A stretch of DNA of 64,000 nt. Source: CAWAVN01 sp963844315. GTDB lineage: Bacteria; Planctomycetota; Planctomycetia; Planctomycetales; Planctomycetaceae. The stretch spans positions 62,001 to 126,000 of the forward strand of contig CAWJOC010000033.1 in NCBI GenBank assembly GCA_963844315.1, given 5' to 3'. Below, in pieces: positions 9,864 through 19,943 of this stretch. A program made the translations under genes and the position numbers. Under the pieces are notes generated by a model. It did not search any database, was not told the DNA's origin, and saw only the letters and a program-made list of their open reading frames with translations. Numbering within the stretch: the stretch's first letter is position 1; each line of letters begins with the position of its first letter.

Positions 9864-10188
9864 CAGACCCCGATTCGTTTTCGGGGGAGCGCAAGATGGC
9901 ACCGTCTTATCGGGTGGTCCGCCGAGCTATCTTGATTTGAAGATTTCCCTCGGCAGCGGCACGAGGATTTGTGCCTCCCAGTTGTATCAGAATTGAAGAT
10001 GCAAATCCCAAGCGTAGCGAGGTTCTAAGTCGATTTCCTCCCTTACGTTTCGGGCTTTGATCTTGTCAAGGCGCTACTTGAGCTGCCGGAAAACTTTGCG
10101 AAATCGGAAAAGTTTGCCAAAACTTCTCAACTTTCATGATCCGCATCGCCGATGTAATGGATACATCCGGCCCTTGAAGAGAGCCGAC
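9864..10188. other. Gene-free stretch
   Basis: About 325 bases between the cytochrome gene and the DUF11 gene. I see no ORF with codon-like character and no RNA gene. A weak inverted repeat around CCCCGATTCG/CGGGGGA (9869-9890) could act as the terminator of the upstream gene. Confidence 0.4.
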
Positions 10189-10221
10189 GCCTGAACATTT
10201 TAGGGCTTTTAATGTTCAGGC
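10189..10221. promoter_or_regulatory. Perfect inverted repeat upstream of DUF11 gene
   Basis: GCCTGAACATT and its exact complement AATGTTCAGGC are separated by an 11-base T-rich loop, 45 bases before the DUF11 start at 10267. It could be an RNA hairpin in the leader or a protein-binding site. It is followed by too few T residues for a good plus-strand terminator. Confidence 0.45.
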
Positions 10222-10266
10222 GGCTACTGCGACAACTGGCATCTAATCAAAGTGAAGGACCACGGC

Positions 10267-12202
10267 ATGCGAATGGGTATCAAGTTTCTGGCCTTATGCG
10301 GGCTGTGCGGTTTTGTGCTGTCGTGCTTGATGGGGTTAGCCGAGGAGGGTCCCGCGCCGGAGGTGTCCGGGGCGGATTTCCTCGCTTTGCCGCCGGAGCA
10401 ATCCGAACTCGCAGGCCAAAAGCCGCCGGAGAAGTATTCCCGCTCCAAGCCGACTCCCTCGCCGGTCGGTCATGAGTTCTTTCCTTTGGGCGCGGAACTA
10501 CCCCCGGCCACGGATTCCCCTTCCGAGGACCATTTAATTCATGCCGAGTTCGAGGATGCCGGTTCGCCTCCCAGTCAGCCTGCGACGGATTTCTTGGAGG
10601 AAGTTCCCAATCCCGCCCCTGCGGCTTTAGCTCCGCACGAGACGTTGTTTCAGGGCATCCGCAGCCTGTTCCTCCCGGAAACGTCCAAGCGTTTCCTGAA
10701 ATCGAACACACCACCCCAACTTTGGAAGCATTGCCGGTTGAACCGGTCGCCCGCGCTTCTGTTCCCGGCGTGTCCCATTTGGAACCGGCCACGGTCCTTC
10801 CGGTCGAAGCCACCACGGGACCGCAAACCGCCGTGCTGACTTTGGAGTGGGTCAAACGCACGGAAGTCAACGTGGGGCAGGAATGCCAATGCGATCTGGT
10901 CGTGAAGAACGCGGGCGAGACCCTGGCCCGAAACGTCAAAGTGCAGGCGAGCCTCCCGGCGACGCGCAAGGCTCCTTCCCAAAACCACGCCCGCCCCCAC
11001 ACCGGCGGGCGGCCTGCTGGAATGGACCTTGGGCGATCTGGCCGCCAAGCAATCGAAAGCCATTCAAATCCACATGATTCCCACCAGCCGGGGCGACCTG
11101 ACGGCGTCCGCGGTCGTGCATTTCACCTCGGCGGCGGCTACGGCCTTCCGCGTGCAGGAACCCCTCCTCGAAGTCGCCCTCCAAGGGCCGAAAGAAGTGC
11201 AAATCGGCGACCCGGCTTCGCAAATCATCCAGGTCTCAAACCCCGGCACCGGAACCGCCCGCAACGTGGAAATCAAAGCCCTCATTCCCGAAGGCTTGGA
11301 GCATCCCCAAGGCAAGCAGCTCACCATGGCCATCGGCTCATTGAACCCCGGCGAAACCCGCATGGTGCGGTTGGCACTCTCGGCGGTCCAAGGCGGGAAG
11401 CACCAGATCAAAGTCCTGGCCGACGCCAAGCTCAATCCCAACGAAGCCCCTTACCTCAGGAAGCTCATCGAGTCGGACATTTCCATCATCTCGCCCAGCG
11501 TGAAGGTCGTTGTGGATGGGCCGGGGCTAAGGTACAAAAACCGCAATGCCACGTACAATCTTGCGGTCTCCAACGATGGCACGGCGGACTCCAACAACGT
11601 CCGCGTGATGCACAAAGTCCCGGACGGCTTCTAAGTTCGTCTCGGCCACCGAAGGCGGCAAATATGATGCTCTCTCCAAAACCGTGGCTTGGTTCGTGGG
11701 GCGGATTGAACCCGGCCAAGCCTCCGCGATGAGCGTCACCTTGGAAGCGGTGAAGTTGGGCGACTTCGAGCACCAAGTCTCGGCCATCACCGACCAGGGC
11801 GCCCGCAGCGAAGACCGCGTTCCCACCAAAGTCGAAGGCATCGCGTCGTTGGCATTGGAAGTCCAAGACATCAACGACCCGGTGGAAATCGGCGTGGAAA
11901 CCGCTTATGAAGTTCGCGTCAAAAACCAAGGGACCAAGTACGCCCAGAACGTCGCCGTGGCCTGCGAGCTGCCCGACGGCGTGGAATTGGTGGACGTGAA
12001 AGCCCCTTGTGCCCACAATCTGCAAGGCCGGGTCGTGGTGTTCCAAAGCCTTCCGCAACTCGATGCCGACAAAACCGCGACCTACCGGATCATTGTGCGG
12101 GGCACAGCCGACGGCTACCAACGCTTCCGCGCCCGTCTCGCCAGTGATTCCATCCAAGAGCCACTTCTCGTCGAGGAATTGACCAAATTCTACGGCGAGT
12201 AG
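10267..12202 (+). CDS. Exported DUF11-repeat protein, first paralogue (three frame breaks)
   Basis: An exported protein of about 640 residues made of DUF11-type beta-sandwich repeats, found in large bacterial surface proteins. The ATG at 10267 has AAGGA seven bases upstream and begins a signal peptide (MRMGIKFLALCGLCGFVLSC). A Pro-rich region follows, then four repeats of the type EVNVGQECQCDLVVKNAGET and VEIGVETAYEVRVKNQGT. The frame changes near 10.6-10.69 kb, just before 10980 (beside a CCCAAAACC run) and at 11633, where TTCTAAG should read TTCAAG to give DGFKFVSATEGG. The last change is clearly one extra T. The end closely matches the second paralogue at 59.2-60.9 kb. Likely role: cell-surface structure or adhesion, by family only. 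Confidence 0.8.
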
Positions 12203-12268
12203 CGATAACGATGGGGTGAAAGCTCCGCCGTTTGAAACCGCCGGTCGTCGCAGACCAGCGAAGCCCAA

Positions 12269-12308
12269 CAACGAAACCGGGCCGTCATCCGATGGCTCGG
12301 TTTCGTTG
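12269..12308. terminator. Hairpin between convergent genes
   Basis: CAACGAAACCGGGCC pairs with GGCTCGGTTTCGTTG across a ten-base loop, midway between the ends of the DUF11 gene (plus) and the cysteine hydrolase gene (minus). It probably terminates transcription in both directions. Confidence 0.7.
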
Positions 12309-12310
12309 CA

Positions 12311-13420
12311 TTAGGGCCGTTCGATCGTTTCATCGGAACGGAACTTGATCCAGGAGACTTGGGTGATCAAGTGGTTGAGCGCCGCGAAAGAGATGTGGGC
12401 ATTGGTGGCGTGCTTGGGTGTCTTGTTGGCGGGAAAGGTAGCGAGCGTCGCATCGCCCACCAAAAACACGTTGAAATCCTTGGAGAGATTCTCATACCCT
12501 GCCGTGGTCCGGCAGAAACACATGTCGGTCGCATACCCCGTCAAAAGCACGTGCCGGATTTTGTGGTCCTTCAGAAACTTTTTTAATGGCGCATACCCCG
12601 CGGCATCGTAAATCACCACATCGAGCGGGTCCACGTCGATGTCCGTGGTAACGGGAATGGGCAGATTCCAAAACCCATCATTGTTGTACCTTGCTCCAGA
12701 ATCGAGGCCGGGGAACTGCTTGAAGTAGTCATTGACGGGCGAATCCTGCGACAAGGCCATCTCTTTAGGCAAAGGCTCGCCGCGATATTCAAAGCCCTTG
12801 AGTTTGGCTTTTAATTCTTTGGCCCCTTGCCGACGGTCTTCCGCGGATGGAGTGTGGGTAAAAGACCGGTACAACTTTTTGCGGATGGGGTCCTCGTTTC
12901 CCGGCAGGCTATACATGATGAACGCGGCTTTACCCCGGAGCGATTTGAGGAACGGGTTGATCACCGTGCGCGTGTGCTTCGCGGCGAGGTGGTTTTTCGT
13001 GGGCGTGCAGAAGTCGGCCACGCCCGCCGGTTCGGGAGTATTCCAGCCTTGCCCATCATCAATGCCCCACGGATGCACCATGATGACGGCGGTGTGTTTG
13101 GCGCTCAAACGGTTGGGCATTTCGATAATGCCCCGCGCATTGTACGAGAACCGCCACGCCCGGACTTCCAAATCCGCGTGTTCCTCATCGACCAACAGCG
13201 GAGCCTCGTAACGGGTTTCTTCCTCGACAGGCTGGACAAACTCCGGATAATCCGCCAAGAGCGGAGACGGGTTTTCGAGCTTCACCAACCGATTCTGATA
13301 GATGCGCTGGGTTGAGCCATCCTCTCCACACACCGTGAGGTTGGAACCTCCGAATGCCATTAGCAAGAAAAACCAAGTCGGCCTAGTCCACGGCGTCAAG
13401 TTTGAAGATCCCATCCGCAT
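12311..13420 (-). CDS. Secreted isochorismatase-like cysteine hydrolase
   Basis: A 369-residue exported protein of the cysteine hydrolase (isochorismatase-like) superfamily. The ATG at 13418-13420 has AGGA seven bases upstream. A signal peptide covers about the first 30 residues. The core has the family's acid strand (HTAVIMVHPWGID), a lysine-bearing middle and the nucleophile motif TDMCFCRTTAGY near residue 310, in which one Cys fits the catalytic position. Substrate is unknown; superfamily members cleave amides, isochorismate or nicotinamide. The length exceeds the usual 180-220 residues because of inserts between the core strands. Export is unusual for the superfamily but common in planctomycetes. 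Confidence 0.75.
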   Translation of the reverse strand: MRMGSSNLTPWTRPTWFFLLMAFGGSNLTVCGEDGSTQRIYQNRLVKLENPSPLLADYPEFVQPVEEETRYEAPLLVDEEHADLEVRAWRFSYNARGIIEMPNRLSAKHTAVIMVHPWGIDDGQGWNTPEPAGVADFCTPTKNHLAAKHTRTVINPFLKSLRGKAAFIMYSLPGNEDPIRKKLYRSFTHTPSAEDRRQGAKELKAKLKGFEYRGEPLPKEMALSQDSPVNDYFKQFPGLDSGARYNNDGFWNLPIPVTTDIDVDPLDVVIYDAAGYAPLKKFLKDHKIRHVLLTGYATDMCFCRTTAGYENLSKDFNVFLVGDATLATFPANKTPKHATNAHISFAALNHLITQVSWIKFRSDETIERP

Positions 13421-13468
13421 CGATCGTTCCTGCAATAAAAAGTTGATGTCGCCACCTCTGCCATTGGA

Positions 13469-14227
13469 CTATGAGTTCGCCACGCCCATGCGCGCGTGTT
13501 GCTTTTTGACGGCGTCTTGATAACGGGCGAACGCGGCCTGGTCCTTGCGGCAGGATTCGCCGCCAAACACCATCGCGAACGCCCGGCGGTGCCTTTGAGA
13601 AGAGCGGTTCGGCTCCGCCCGGTGGATCGTGTTTCCATGATGGATGGCCAAATCGCCGGGCTGCATCAGGATCAATTCCTCCCGCGCACGGTCATCGGGT
13701 CCGTAATCCAAGACGCCCTGCGAGAAGCCCAGAATCTCCGTGGGACCATGCGGACGCACGCCCCGCTGGTGCGAGCCGGCCACATACCGCAAGGCCCCGT
13801 TCTCCTCATCCACATCATCCAAGGCCAGCCACATGGTCAAGACGTTCGGCGGATCAAGGCAAAAGTAGAAATTGTCCTGGTGCGGCGGTGTCGGGTGGAC
13901 GGTCAGAGGCGGCTTGTTGAACCACTCCGGCTCGCGGGCGATCGAGACTTCGCCCAAAAGCTCTTGGGCCAGATTCACCCACCGCGGCTCCTTGCGGTAG
14001 CTCTCGAAAAACGCATCGCTATGGCCCATGTTCTGCATTTGCTTGAGCGTTTCTGGCCGGCTTGGATCCTGGTAGAACGCATCTCCGCCGGGAAGCCAAG
14101 GGACGATGTCCCGAATGTATCGGTCCAACTCCCTCCGAAGGAGTTCGAGATCCGGCCCTAACAGAAACCCGCGAACGATCACGAATCCCTTGGTATCAAA
14201 CTCGGATTTAAGTGAATCGGAGTGCAT
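13469..14227 (-). CDS. Phytanoyl-CoA dioxygenase (PhyH) family protein
   Basis: A 252-residue non-heme Fe(II)/2-oxoglutarate oxygenase of the PhyH family. The iron ligands are visible as HQD (H116, D118) and IHR (H202), with the 2-oxoglutarate-binding Arg in the RRAFAM segment. It starts facing the divergent aminotransferase gene at 14357. Substrates of bacterial PhyH proteins vary (hydroxylation of acyl chains, amino acids, secondary metabolites), so none is assigned. Divergent placement with a PLP enzyme hints at a common regulator or pathway but no operator is evident. Confidence 0.85.
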   Translation of the reverse strand: MHSDSLKSEFDTKGFVIVRGFLLGPDLELLRRELDRYIRDIVPWLPGGDAFYQDPSRPETLKQMQNMGHSDAFFESYRKEPRWVNLAQELLGEVSIAREPEWFNKPPLTVHPTPPHQDNFYFCLDPPNVLTMWLALDDVDEENGALRYVAGSHQRGVRPHGPTEILGFSQGVLDYGPDDRAREELILMQPGDLAIHHGNTIHRAEPNRSSQRHRRAFAMVFGGESCRKDQAAFARYQDAVKKQHARMGVANS

Positions 14228-14356
14228 CGCTCCCTGGCTTTAATCTGGAGTGTTAAAGGAATGGAACTTTGTCCGCCGCTTGACGGGACCTGTTGGGGTG
14301 TTTGATGATACCCCGAAATTGATCCTCGCGAAACTCCCTCAAGCCCTGGATTGACG

Positions 14357-15712
14357 ATGGAAACCTCTGGCATAAAGCCGTCTGCCTCGCGTGTGGCGAA
14401 ATCCGTTGCGCTATTTCGGCGGGCGGAGGAATTGATCCCCGGCGGCACGCAACTGATCAGCCGCCGTCCTTCGCGGTTGGCGATGGGCATTTCGCCGGTG
14501 TATGCCGAGCGTGCCCAAGGGGCCAGGATTTGGGATGTGGACGGGAACGAGTACGTGGATTGGGTCAGCGGAATCGGCGCGGTCATTTTGGGTTACCGCG
14601 ACCCCGATGTTGATGAAGCGGTGATCCGGCAAATCCAAACCTGTCCCATGACCTCGATCAACCACGAGTTGGAATTGGAACTGGCGGAGCTTCTGATTGA
14701 ACGAGTGCCTTGCGCGGAGATGGTGCGGTACGCGAAAGGCGGCGGGGAAGCCTGCGCGATGGCCGTCCGGATTGCGCGAGGCATCACGGGCCGCGACAAG
14801 ATTTTATTCTGCGGCTATCACGGCTGGCACGATTGGTATTTGGCCGCCAATTTGGGAGGGGAATCCGCCCTCAATCCGCATTTGTTTCCGGGGATTGAAG
14901 CCACGGGCGTGCCGCGCTGTTTGGAGGGAACCGCGATCCCGTTTCCCTATGCCGATGCCGACGCCTTGGGGGAGTTGTTGGAGGCGAACCGAAATCAGGT
15001 CGCCGCCGTGATTATGGAACCTTTGCGAAGCGAAGTCCCGCCACAAAATTATCTGGCCGAAGTGGCGCGGCTTGCCAAGGAGCACAACGTTCTTTTGATT
15101 TTCGATGAAGTCTCGACGGGGTTTCGGCCCAGCGCGGGAGGCATTCAGCCGGTGGTGGACGTCACGCCGGATTTGGCCGTGTTCGCCAAGTCAATCGCGA
15201 ACGGTTATCCGATGGCCGCCGTCGTGGGCCGACGCGAGGTGATGGAGCCTATTTCGCGGATGTTCATTTCCAGCACTTTTTGGAGCGATCCCCTCGGATT
15301 GCGGGCGGCATTGGTCACGCTCAAAGAAGTCGCAAACCGCGATGTGCCGGGCCACTGCCGCGAGTTGGGGAAACGTCTGAAATCCCTTGTCGAAACGGCG
15401 GCGAGCCAAACAGGTTGCCCCGTGGTTTGCCGGGGCGTGGATTTCCATCCGCAGTTGGCTTTTCAAGTTTCCGATGAAAAGCAGAGTCAACAACTCACGA
15501 CGTTATACGTTCAAGAAATGGCCAAGCGGGGTTGCCACGGCTTTCCGGCTTTCTATCTGAACGCCGCCCAAGGGGAAGCCGAATTGGCACAGACCGGACT
15601 GGCCCTCAACGAAACGTTTCGACTCTTGGCGGACGGTTTGGAGCGGGGCAACCTGGAGAATCTCTTGGAGTGCGAACTCCGCCAGGACGTCTTCCGCCGT
15701 TTAGTGCGCTGA
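14357..15712 (+). CDS. Class III aminotransferase, glutamate-1-semialdehyde aminomutase-like
   Basis: A 451-residue PLP enzyme of the class III aminotransferase family, closest in layout to glutamate-1-semialdehyde 2,1-aminomutase (HemL). N-terminal AEELIPGGTQLISRRP, the LIFDEVSTGFR motif (D250) and the PLP lysine in AVFAKSIANGYP (K278) are all visible. The ATG at 14357 is preferred to the TTG at 14351. True HemL proteins are near 430 residues with a stricter core; this one may instead be one of many HemL-like transaminases of other pathways. The gene is monocistronic, with a hairpin after it. Confidence 0.8.
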   Translation: METSGIKPSASRVAKSVALFRRAEELIPGGTQLISRRPSRLAMGISPVYAERAQGARIWDVDGNEYVDWVSGIGAVILGYRDPDVDEAVIRQIQTCPMTSINHELELELAELLIERVPCAEMVRYAKGGGEACAMAVRIARGITGRDKILFCGYHGWHDWYLAANLGGESALNPHLFPGIEATGVPRCLEGTAIPFPYADADALGELLEANRNQVAAVIMEPLRSEVPPQNYLAEVARLAKEHNVLLIFDEVSTGFRPSAGGIQPVVDVTPDLAVFAKSIANGYPMAAVVGRREVMEPISRMFISSTFWSDPLGLRAALVTLKEVANRDVPGHCRELGKRLKSLVETAASQTGCPVVCRGVDFHPQLAFQVSDEKQSQQLTTLYVQEMAKRGCHGFPAFYLNAAQGEAELAQTGLALNETFRLLADGLERGNLENLLECELRQDVFRRLVR

Positions 15713-15723
15713 CGAAACAAAAA

Positions 15724-15755
15724 CAGCGGCAGGAAACCGAGTTTCCTTGCCGCTG
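15724..15755. terminator. Hairpin between convergent genes
   Basis: CAGCGGCAGGAAAC pairs with GTTTCCTTGCCGCTG (one bulge) between the ends of the aminotransferase (plus) and the glycine-rich protein gene (minus). The A-rich stretch before it gives a T-run on the minus strand, as expected for a terminator. Confidence 0.7.
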
Positions 15756-15776
15756 AATGTTATCTCGATGTTCTAA

Positions 15777-16676
15777 TCAGTCGGCACGCACGCGGGAGGG
15801 GATTGGCTCGGGCGTTTCCAATTCGCCATCGGACGGAGCGGGTTGTTCCTTGGCTCGCTCTTTGGCTTGGGCCTGGGCTTGGGAAACCAACTGTTGGGCC
15901 GCGAACAACTCGGCGCGGCTGAAGTAGGGGTAGTTTCCTTGGCCACCCAAACGCCGCACGGATTTCGCGGCGAGTTCTTGCCAAGTCATTTTGTCGGTGA
16001 GATGCCAAGCGGCGGCTTGAGCGGCTTGCTTGTTGCATTTCCCCGTGCCCACCATGCGGACCAGTTCCTGGAGGGCGGGATCTTCGGTGTATTCATCGAC
16101 GGGCATGAGGCGGTAAGTTTGCCTCGGATGGGGTTCGGGCCTTCCATGAGCCAGGCACACGGACGTATAAGGAACCTGGACGATTTTTTCCGGCGGGATG
16201 GAGAAGAATCCGCCTCCGCCGGCCATGCCTCCGCCGCCCATCATTCCTCCGCCGCCACCGCCCAATCCGCCGCCTCCGCCGCCGCCAAAGGGTTGCGACC
16301 CGCCACCGCCACCACCGCCGCCTCCTCCGCAACCGCCGAATCCGCCGCCGCAACCGCCCCCGCAGGCTCCGCCGAATTGTTGCAGGACTTGCACGCCGAC
16401 CACGGCATCAGGCATCTTGACGCTCAGGGGTTTGTCGGTCAGATTCTCGATTTGGATATTGCCGCCCATGGCATCTTTGGGAAGGACCTTGATCGAGAAT
16501 TGCCCGTCCTTGACGCCTTGGAACAATTCGACTTTTTCGGCACTGGGATCGAATTTGAGTTTGGTGATCGGCCTTCTGGGAGGATCGGCCTGGAGCTTTG
16601 TTGTCAGCGTTTCCGCGACAAGCGTCAGGCAAAACACGGCGAGCAACACGCCCGGCAGTCGGAAACGAGGATTCAT
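15777..16676 (-). CDS. Exported glycine-rich protein, planctomycete type
   Basis: A 299-residue exported protein. The ATG at 16674-16676 has AAAGGA upstream and starts a signal peptide (about residues 1-33, ending near LQADPP). A folded N-terminal part follows (EKVELFQGVKDGQF), then a long Gly-rich tract with five regularly spaced Cys residues at its start (GGACGGGCGGGFGGCGGG), and a helical C-terminal domain that ends in a Gln/Ala/Lys/Glu-rich tail. The middle is low complexity; the C-terminal part (YPYFSRAELFAAQQLVSQ) looks well structured. Function is unknown. It might be a structural or metal-binding envelope protein. Confidence 0.7.
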   Translation of the reverse strand: MNPRFRLPGVLLAVFCLTLVAETLTTKLQADPPRRPITKLKFDPSAEKVELFQGVKDGQFSIKVLPKDAMGGNIQIENLTDKPLSVKMPDAVVGVQVLQQFGGACGGGCGGGFGGCGGGGGGGGGGSQPFGGGGGGGLGGGGGGMMGGGGMAGGGGFFSIPPEKIVQVPYTSVCLAHGRPEPHPRQTYRLMPVDEYTEDPALQELVRMVGTGKCNKQAAQAAAWHLTDKMTWQELAAKSVRRLGGQGNYPYFSRAELFAAQQLVSQAQAQAKERAKEQPAPSDGELETPEPIPSRVRAD

Positions 16677-16906
16677 GGTGAGCGGGGTCCTTTCTGGATG
16701 AAGATCTGATAACACAGATCCATAGCGTCAATGGCGAGACTTGGTCATTTTATCTTATCGTGGGAAAAACTGCGGAAGCAACAAAAACTTCGCGTAACTT
16801 GCGGGTTTTCTCTAATCGGACGGCTTTGGGTGACGGAGTTTTCCGGCGGAAATCGGGTTTGTAACGCAGTGATGAGTTTTCGCATCCCCTGTTGGGAGTC
16901 AAATCC

Positions 16907-17941
16907 ATGATCGAATTGACAGCAGAAACCGCTGTCGATTACCTCCGTGAAACGGGGCGATTGCCTGGCAATGTCCTTGCTAAGGCCCAATTGTTGGCGT
17001 GGGGCGTCTCGAACGTGGTGTTTCGCATCACCCCCGAATCCGGGAAGGAGTTCGTGGTCAAACAATCGCGGAGACAGCTTCGGACCAAAGCGGAGTGGTT
17101 CAGCCGGTTGGAGCGGATCCACACCGAAATGGATTTGATGCGAGTTCTGGCGGACAAGGTTCCCGTCGGGGCGATTCCCAAGGTTCTGTTTGAAGACCGG
17201 CCCAATTATTTGTTCGGCATGGAGGCGGTCGCGGCGAACCATCGGGTCTGGAAAGCCGACTTGCTTTTGGGCATTGTCGATGAAACCATCGCCGACCAAG
17301 CCGGGGAACTCCTGGCGGCGATTCACCGCGAAACCGCAAATCTGACGGAACTTGAGCACCGTTTCGGCGACCGCACGGTGTTCGATGAGCTTCGGATTGA
17401 CCCCTTTTACCGCCACGTTCTTCCAAAACATCCCCAATTCGCCAAGGCTTTGGAACGTGTGATGGATGAGGCGATGTCGCTTTCGGTCTCTGTCGTACAT
17501 GCGGATTTCAGTCCGAAGAATCTTCTGCTATCCGAGGGCAAGCTCACATTGGTCGACTTTGAAACCGGCCACTATGGCGACCCAGCCTTCGATTTGGGCT
17601 TTTTCCTCAGTCATCTGCTGCTTAAAACGATCAAACACGCGGCGAATCGATCCGAGTTTCTCTCCCTGATCCAAAAGTTTTGCGATTCGTATTGGCAGCA
17701 CCTTCAGGAACCCAATTCCCCGGGGTTTGACCGCCAGGATTTGGAGCGGCGAACTTTGGGGAATCTGGGAGGCTGTCTTTTGGCGCGGATTGATGGCAAG
17801 AGCACCATCGACTATTTCGACCAACCTTGGCAGAGCGAAACCGCCCGCCACTTGGCTTTCACCTATCTAATGCGGCCGGTGACCCGAATTGCGCACGCAT
17901 TGGAGGAATTGGAAAAAATCCTGACCGAACGGAATTCCTAA
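16907..17941 (+). CDS. Aminoglycoside phosphotransferase-like kinase (APH family)
   Basis: A 344-residue kinase-fold protein of the APH/choline kinase family. A glycine-containing N-lobe with VVFRI and the ATP lysine in EFVVKQSR is followed by the Brenner-type catalytic loop VVHADFSPKNLLL and the metal-binding VDFETG. A C-terminal helical region completes the fold. The ATG at 16907 has GGGAG upstream and is preferred to the start at 16892. The family phosphorylates small molecules such as sugars, choline, methylthioribose or antibiotics, and the substrate is not evident here. It stands alone. Confidence 0.8.
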   Translation: MIELTAETAVDYLRETGRLPGNVLAKAQLLAWGVSNVVFRITPESGKEFVVKQSRRQLRTKAEWFSRLERIHTEMDLMRVLADKVPVGAIPKVLFEDRPNYLFGMEAVAANHRVWKADLLLGIVDETIADQAGELLAAIHRETANLTELEHRFGDRTVFDELRIDPFYRHVLPKHPQFAKALERVMDEAMSLSVSVVHADFSPKNLLLSEGKLTLVDFETGHYGDPAFDLGFFLSHLLLKTIKHAANRSEFLSLIQKFCDSYWQHLQEPNSPGFDRQDLERRTLGNLGGCLLARIDGKSTIDYFDQPWQSETARHLAFTYLMRPVTRIAHALEELEKILTERNS

Positions 17942-17959
17942 TGTCGCAGGCTCCCGCTG

Positions 17960-18151
17960 TCACATGATCGGAATCTGCTTGCGGTCAATGCGGCCTTGGC
18001 GACCGCAGCGGTGGCAGAGAAAATAGGCCCCTTCCATGTCCAACCGGACTTCCAGCGGCCCTAGAATCCGCAGCATCTCCCCGCGCCTGACCGCCCGGCA
18101 ACTCGAACACGGAAACCACCGCCTGAACCATCCCAAAAATCGAAACCGCAT
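17960..18151 (-). CDS. Small protein with two CxxC pairs (possible zinc ribbon)
   Basis: An ORF of 63 residues from the ATG at 18151 (or 72 from 18178). It shows CSSCRAV and CHRCGRQ pairs about 30 residues apart, the spacing of a small zinc ribbon. The Arg/Phe/Trp-rich start is unusual. It is convergent to the APH-like kinase. Cysteine pairs in a short frame are the main evidence that it is real. Confidence 0.4.
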   Translation of the reverse strand: MRFRFLGWFRRWFPCSSCRAVRRGEMLRILGPLEVRLDMEGAYFLCHRCGRQGRIDRKQIPIM

Positions 18152-18177
18152 CCGCACCTCAAATTCTAAAGGGAACA

Positions 18178-18324
18178 CTAGGCTCGGTCCGGTGAATCAT
18201 TTTGGCAGTGAAACCGGGAGGGCGAAGCACCTGCTGAGCCGCTTTTGCAAATGACGTCCAAGCATCTTTCGCGGCTCGGCAGGAGCCTCGCCCTCCCGAA
18301 TCAGATTCACCGGACAGAGCCTAG
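18178..18324. repeat. MITE-like element, CTA-GGCTCTGTC termini (copy 1)
   Basis: A 147-base inverted repeat. The ends read CTAGGCTCGGTCCGGTGAATC on the left and the complement of CTAGGCTCTGTCCGGTGAATC on the right, and the match extends outwards to GGAACA on both sides. Inside is a second, different palindrome of the type GGGAGGGCGA...TCGCCCTCCC. The termini are shared with the elements at 23001 and 51893. Confidence 0.75.
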
Positions 18325-18429
18325 TGTTCCTCAAATTCAGATCGCTCCTTAATACCCGGCACATTTCTTTTGTGTTTTTTCGTGTCGTTCGTGTGTTTCG
18401 TGGTTAATCCTCTTAAAGTTTGATTTCAT
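18325..18429. other. Gene-free stretch
   Basis: The remainder of the gap before pabB is T/G-rich (TTTGTGTTTTTTCGTGTCG) and holds no gene or clear hairpin. It lies directly downstream of pabB on the minus strand, so the T-rich part may help terminate that transcript. Confidence 0.35.
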
Positions 18430-19864
18430 TCAAAGCGCTTTGAGCATGGCTTCGGCTTTGTGCCAGGTTTCTTCGTACTCGGCGACGGGATCGGATTGGG
18501 CGACGATGCCGCCGCCCACGGAGCATTGCACAAAGCCGTGGCGGCAAATCAGGGTGCGGATCAGAATGCTGCTGTCCGTCTCGCCGTCGAATCCCACGTA
18601 AAACAGATTTCCGCAATAAGGCCCACGAACCGTGGGTTCCAACTCGTTGATGATTTCCATGGCCCGCACCTTCGGCGCGCCCGTGATCGATCCGCCTGGA
18701 AAAGTCGCGGCCCAGAGATCCCAGACATCATGGTCCGCCGCCAATTCGCCGCGGATCTCCGAGACCAGATGCTGCACGGTTTCGTAAGTTTCCACGTTGC
18801 ATAGAGCCGGGACCCGAATGCTTCCGGGCAGGCAAACCCGCGAGAGGTCGTTTCGCAAGAGATCGACGATCATCACATTCTCGGCCTGGTCTTTCTCGCT
18901 CTCCCGGAGGGCATCGCGGGTGAAGAGGTCGGCTTCGGCTCCGTGCTGCCTCTTGCGGGTGCCTTTGATGGGCCGGGTTTCCACCGTGCCATCGGAGATG
19001 CGCAAGAACCTTTCCGGGGAAGCGCTCACGATCGCCCAATCCTCGTGGGCATAGTACGCCGCAAACGGGGCGGGGTTAAATTGGCGAAGCCTCTGGTAAA
19101 GCTCCAAGGGATCTCGCGACAACTCGGCGATGAGCCGCTGCGACAAATTCGCCTGGAAGATGTCGCCTGCAAAAATGTATTCGATCACCCGCTCGACGGT
19201 CTTGAGATAGCCATCCCGTGAAAAATCACTCATCAAACCCGGAAACCCAGGCACCGGCCATTGGCGGGCTTGGAATTTCAAAGGGGCTGTTGCTCGCGTC
19301 TGATTTTTGCTCTGATTCGGCAATCCCGTTTTGGAAGAGTGCCGCAAGCGGTTCTGGACGTGCTGAATGGTCTTGGCCGCTGTGTCAGTTCGTTTCTTTT
19401 TGGAAGGGCTCGAGTAGCCGTGGGAGATGATCCAGCATCGCTGTTGCTGATGGTCCCAAGCCAGCACCCAATCGAAGAGGCCAATCACCAAATCCGGCAG
19501 TTGGAATTCATCCGCCCGCCTCCGGGGCAATTTCTCCCAGGCAGCGCCCAGTTCATAACTTAACACCCCGGCGGCCCCGCCTTGAAAGGGCGGCAAGTCA
19601 GGAAGGGTTTCGGCGGGATAGCGATTGAGCAGGCTCCGCACGGCGGCGAGCGGGTCGGAACCGTATTCGACGCGGGAGATCTGGATCGTCTCGAAGGGAT
19701 TGGCGGTCAGAAACGAATACCGTCCGACGCCAGCGCGAACGCAGCGCGCTTTCCAGGAGGACAATGTTGGGTTCCCCGGAAAACGCGGAAAGGGCCTCCA
19801 TCACGTCGGGGCAAGGAATCAACTCTTCCACCAAGGGAAGAGAACGCGAAACATTATCGGCCAC
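18430..19864 (-). CDS. pabB: Aminodeoxychorismate synthase component I (PabB), frameshifted near 19740
   Basis: A protein of about 478 residues. PabB makes 4-amino-4-deoxychorismate from chorismate and ammonia, towards folate. The diagnostic motif PIKGTRKR is present; its Lys is the PabB lysine, replaced by Ala in TrpE. The core FPGGSITGAPKVRAMEI and the C-terminal QCSVGGGIVAQSDP are also typical. The N-terminal 40 residues (MADNVSRSLPLVEEL) are in another frame, joining near 19740 at a GC-rich site, so a one-base indel is likely. The partner glutaminase PabA is not in this window. Its downstream neighbour on the minus strand is MITE copy 1. Confidence 0.85.
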
Positions 19865-19943
19865 GATATTCCTGGCTCAAAGAAATTCGCATAAGGGCGC
19901 GGCCTCGGTCAAACGGTGTTGGCCGCTTGACAGTTTTAATCGC

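Noticed and set aside
16198..16701. Pro-rich plus-strand frame opposite the glycine-rich exported protein
   Set aside because: Gly codons read in antisense give Pro runs, so it is a reflection of the Gly tract.
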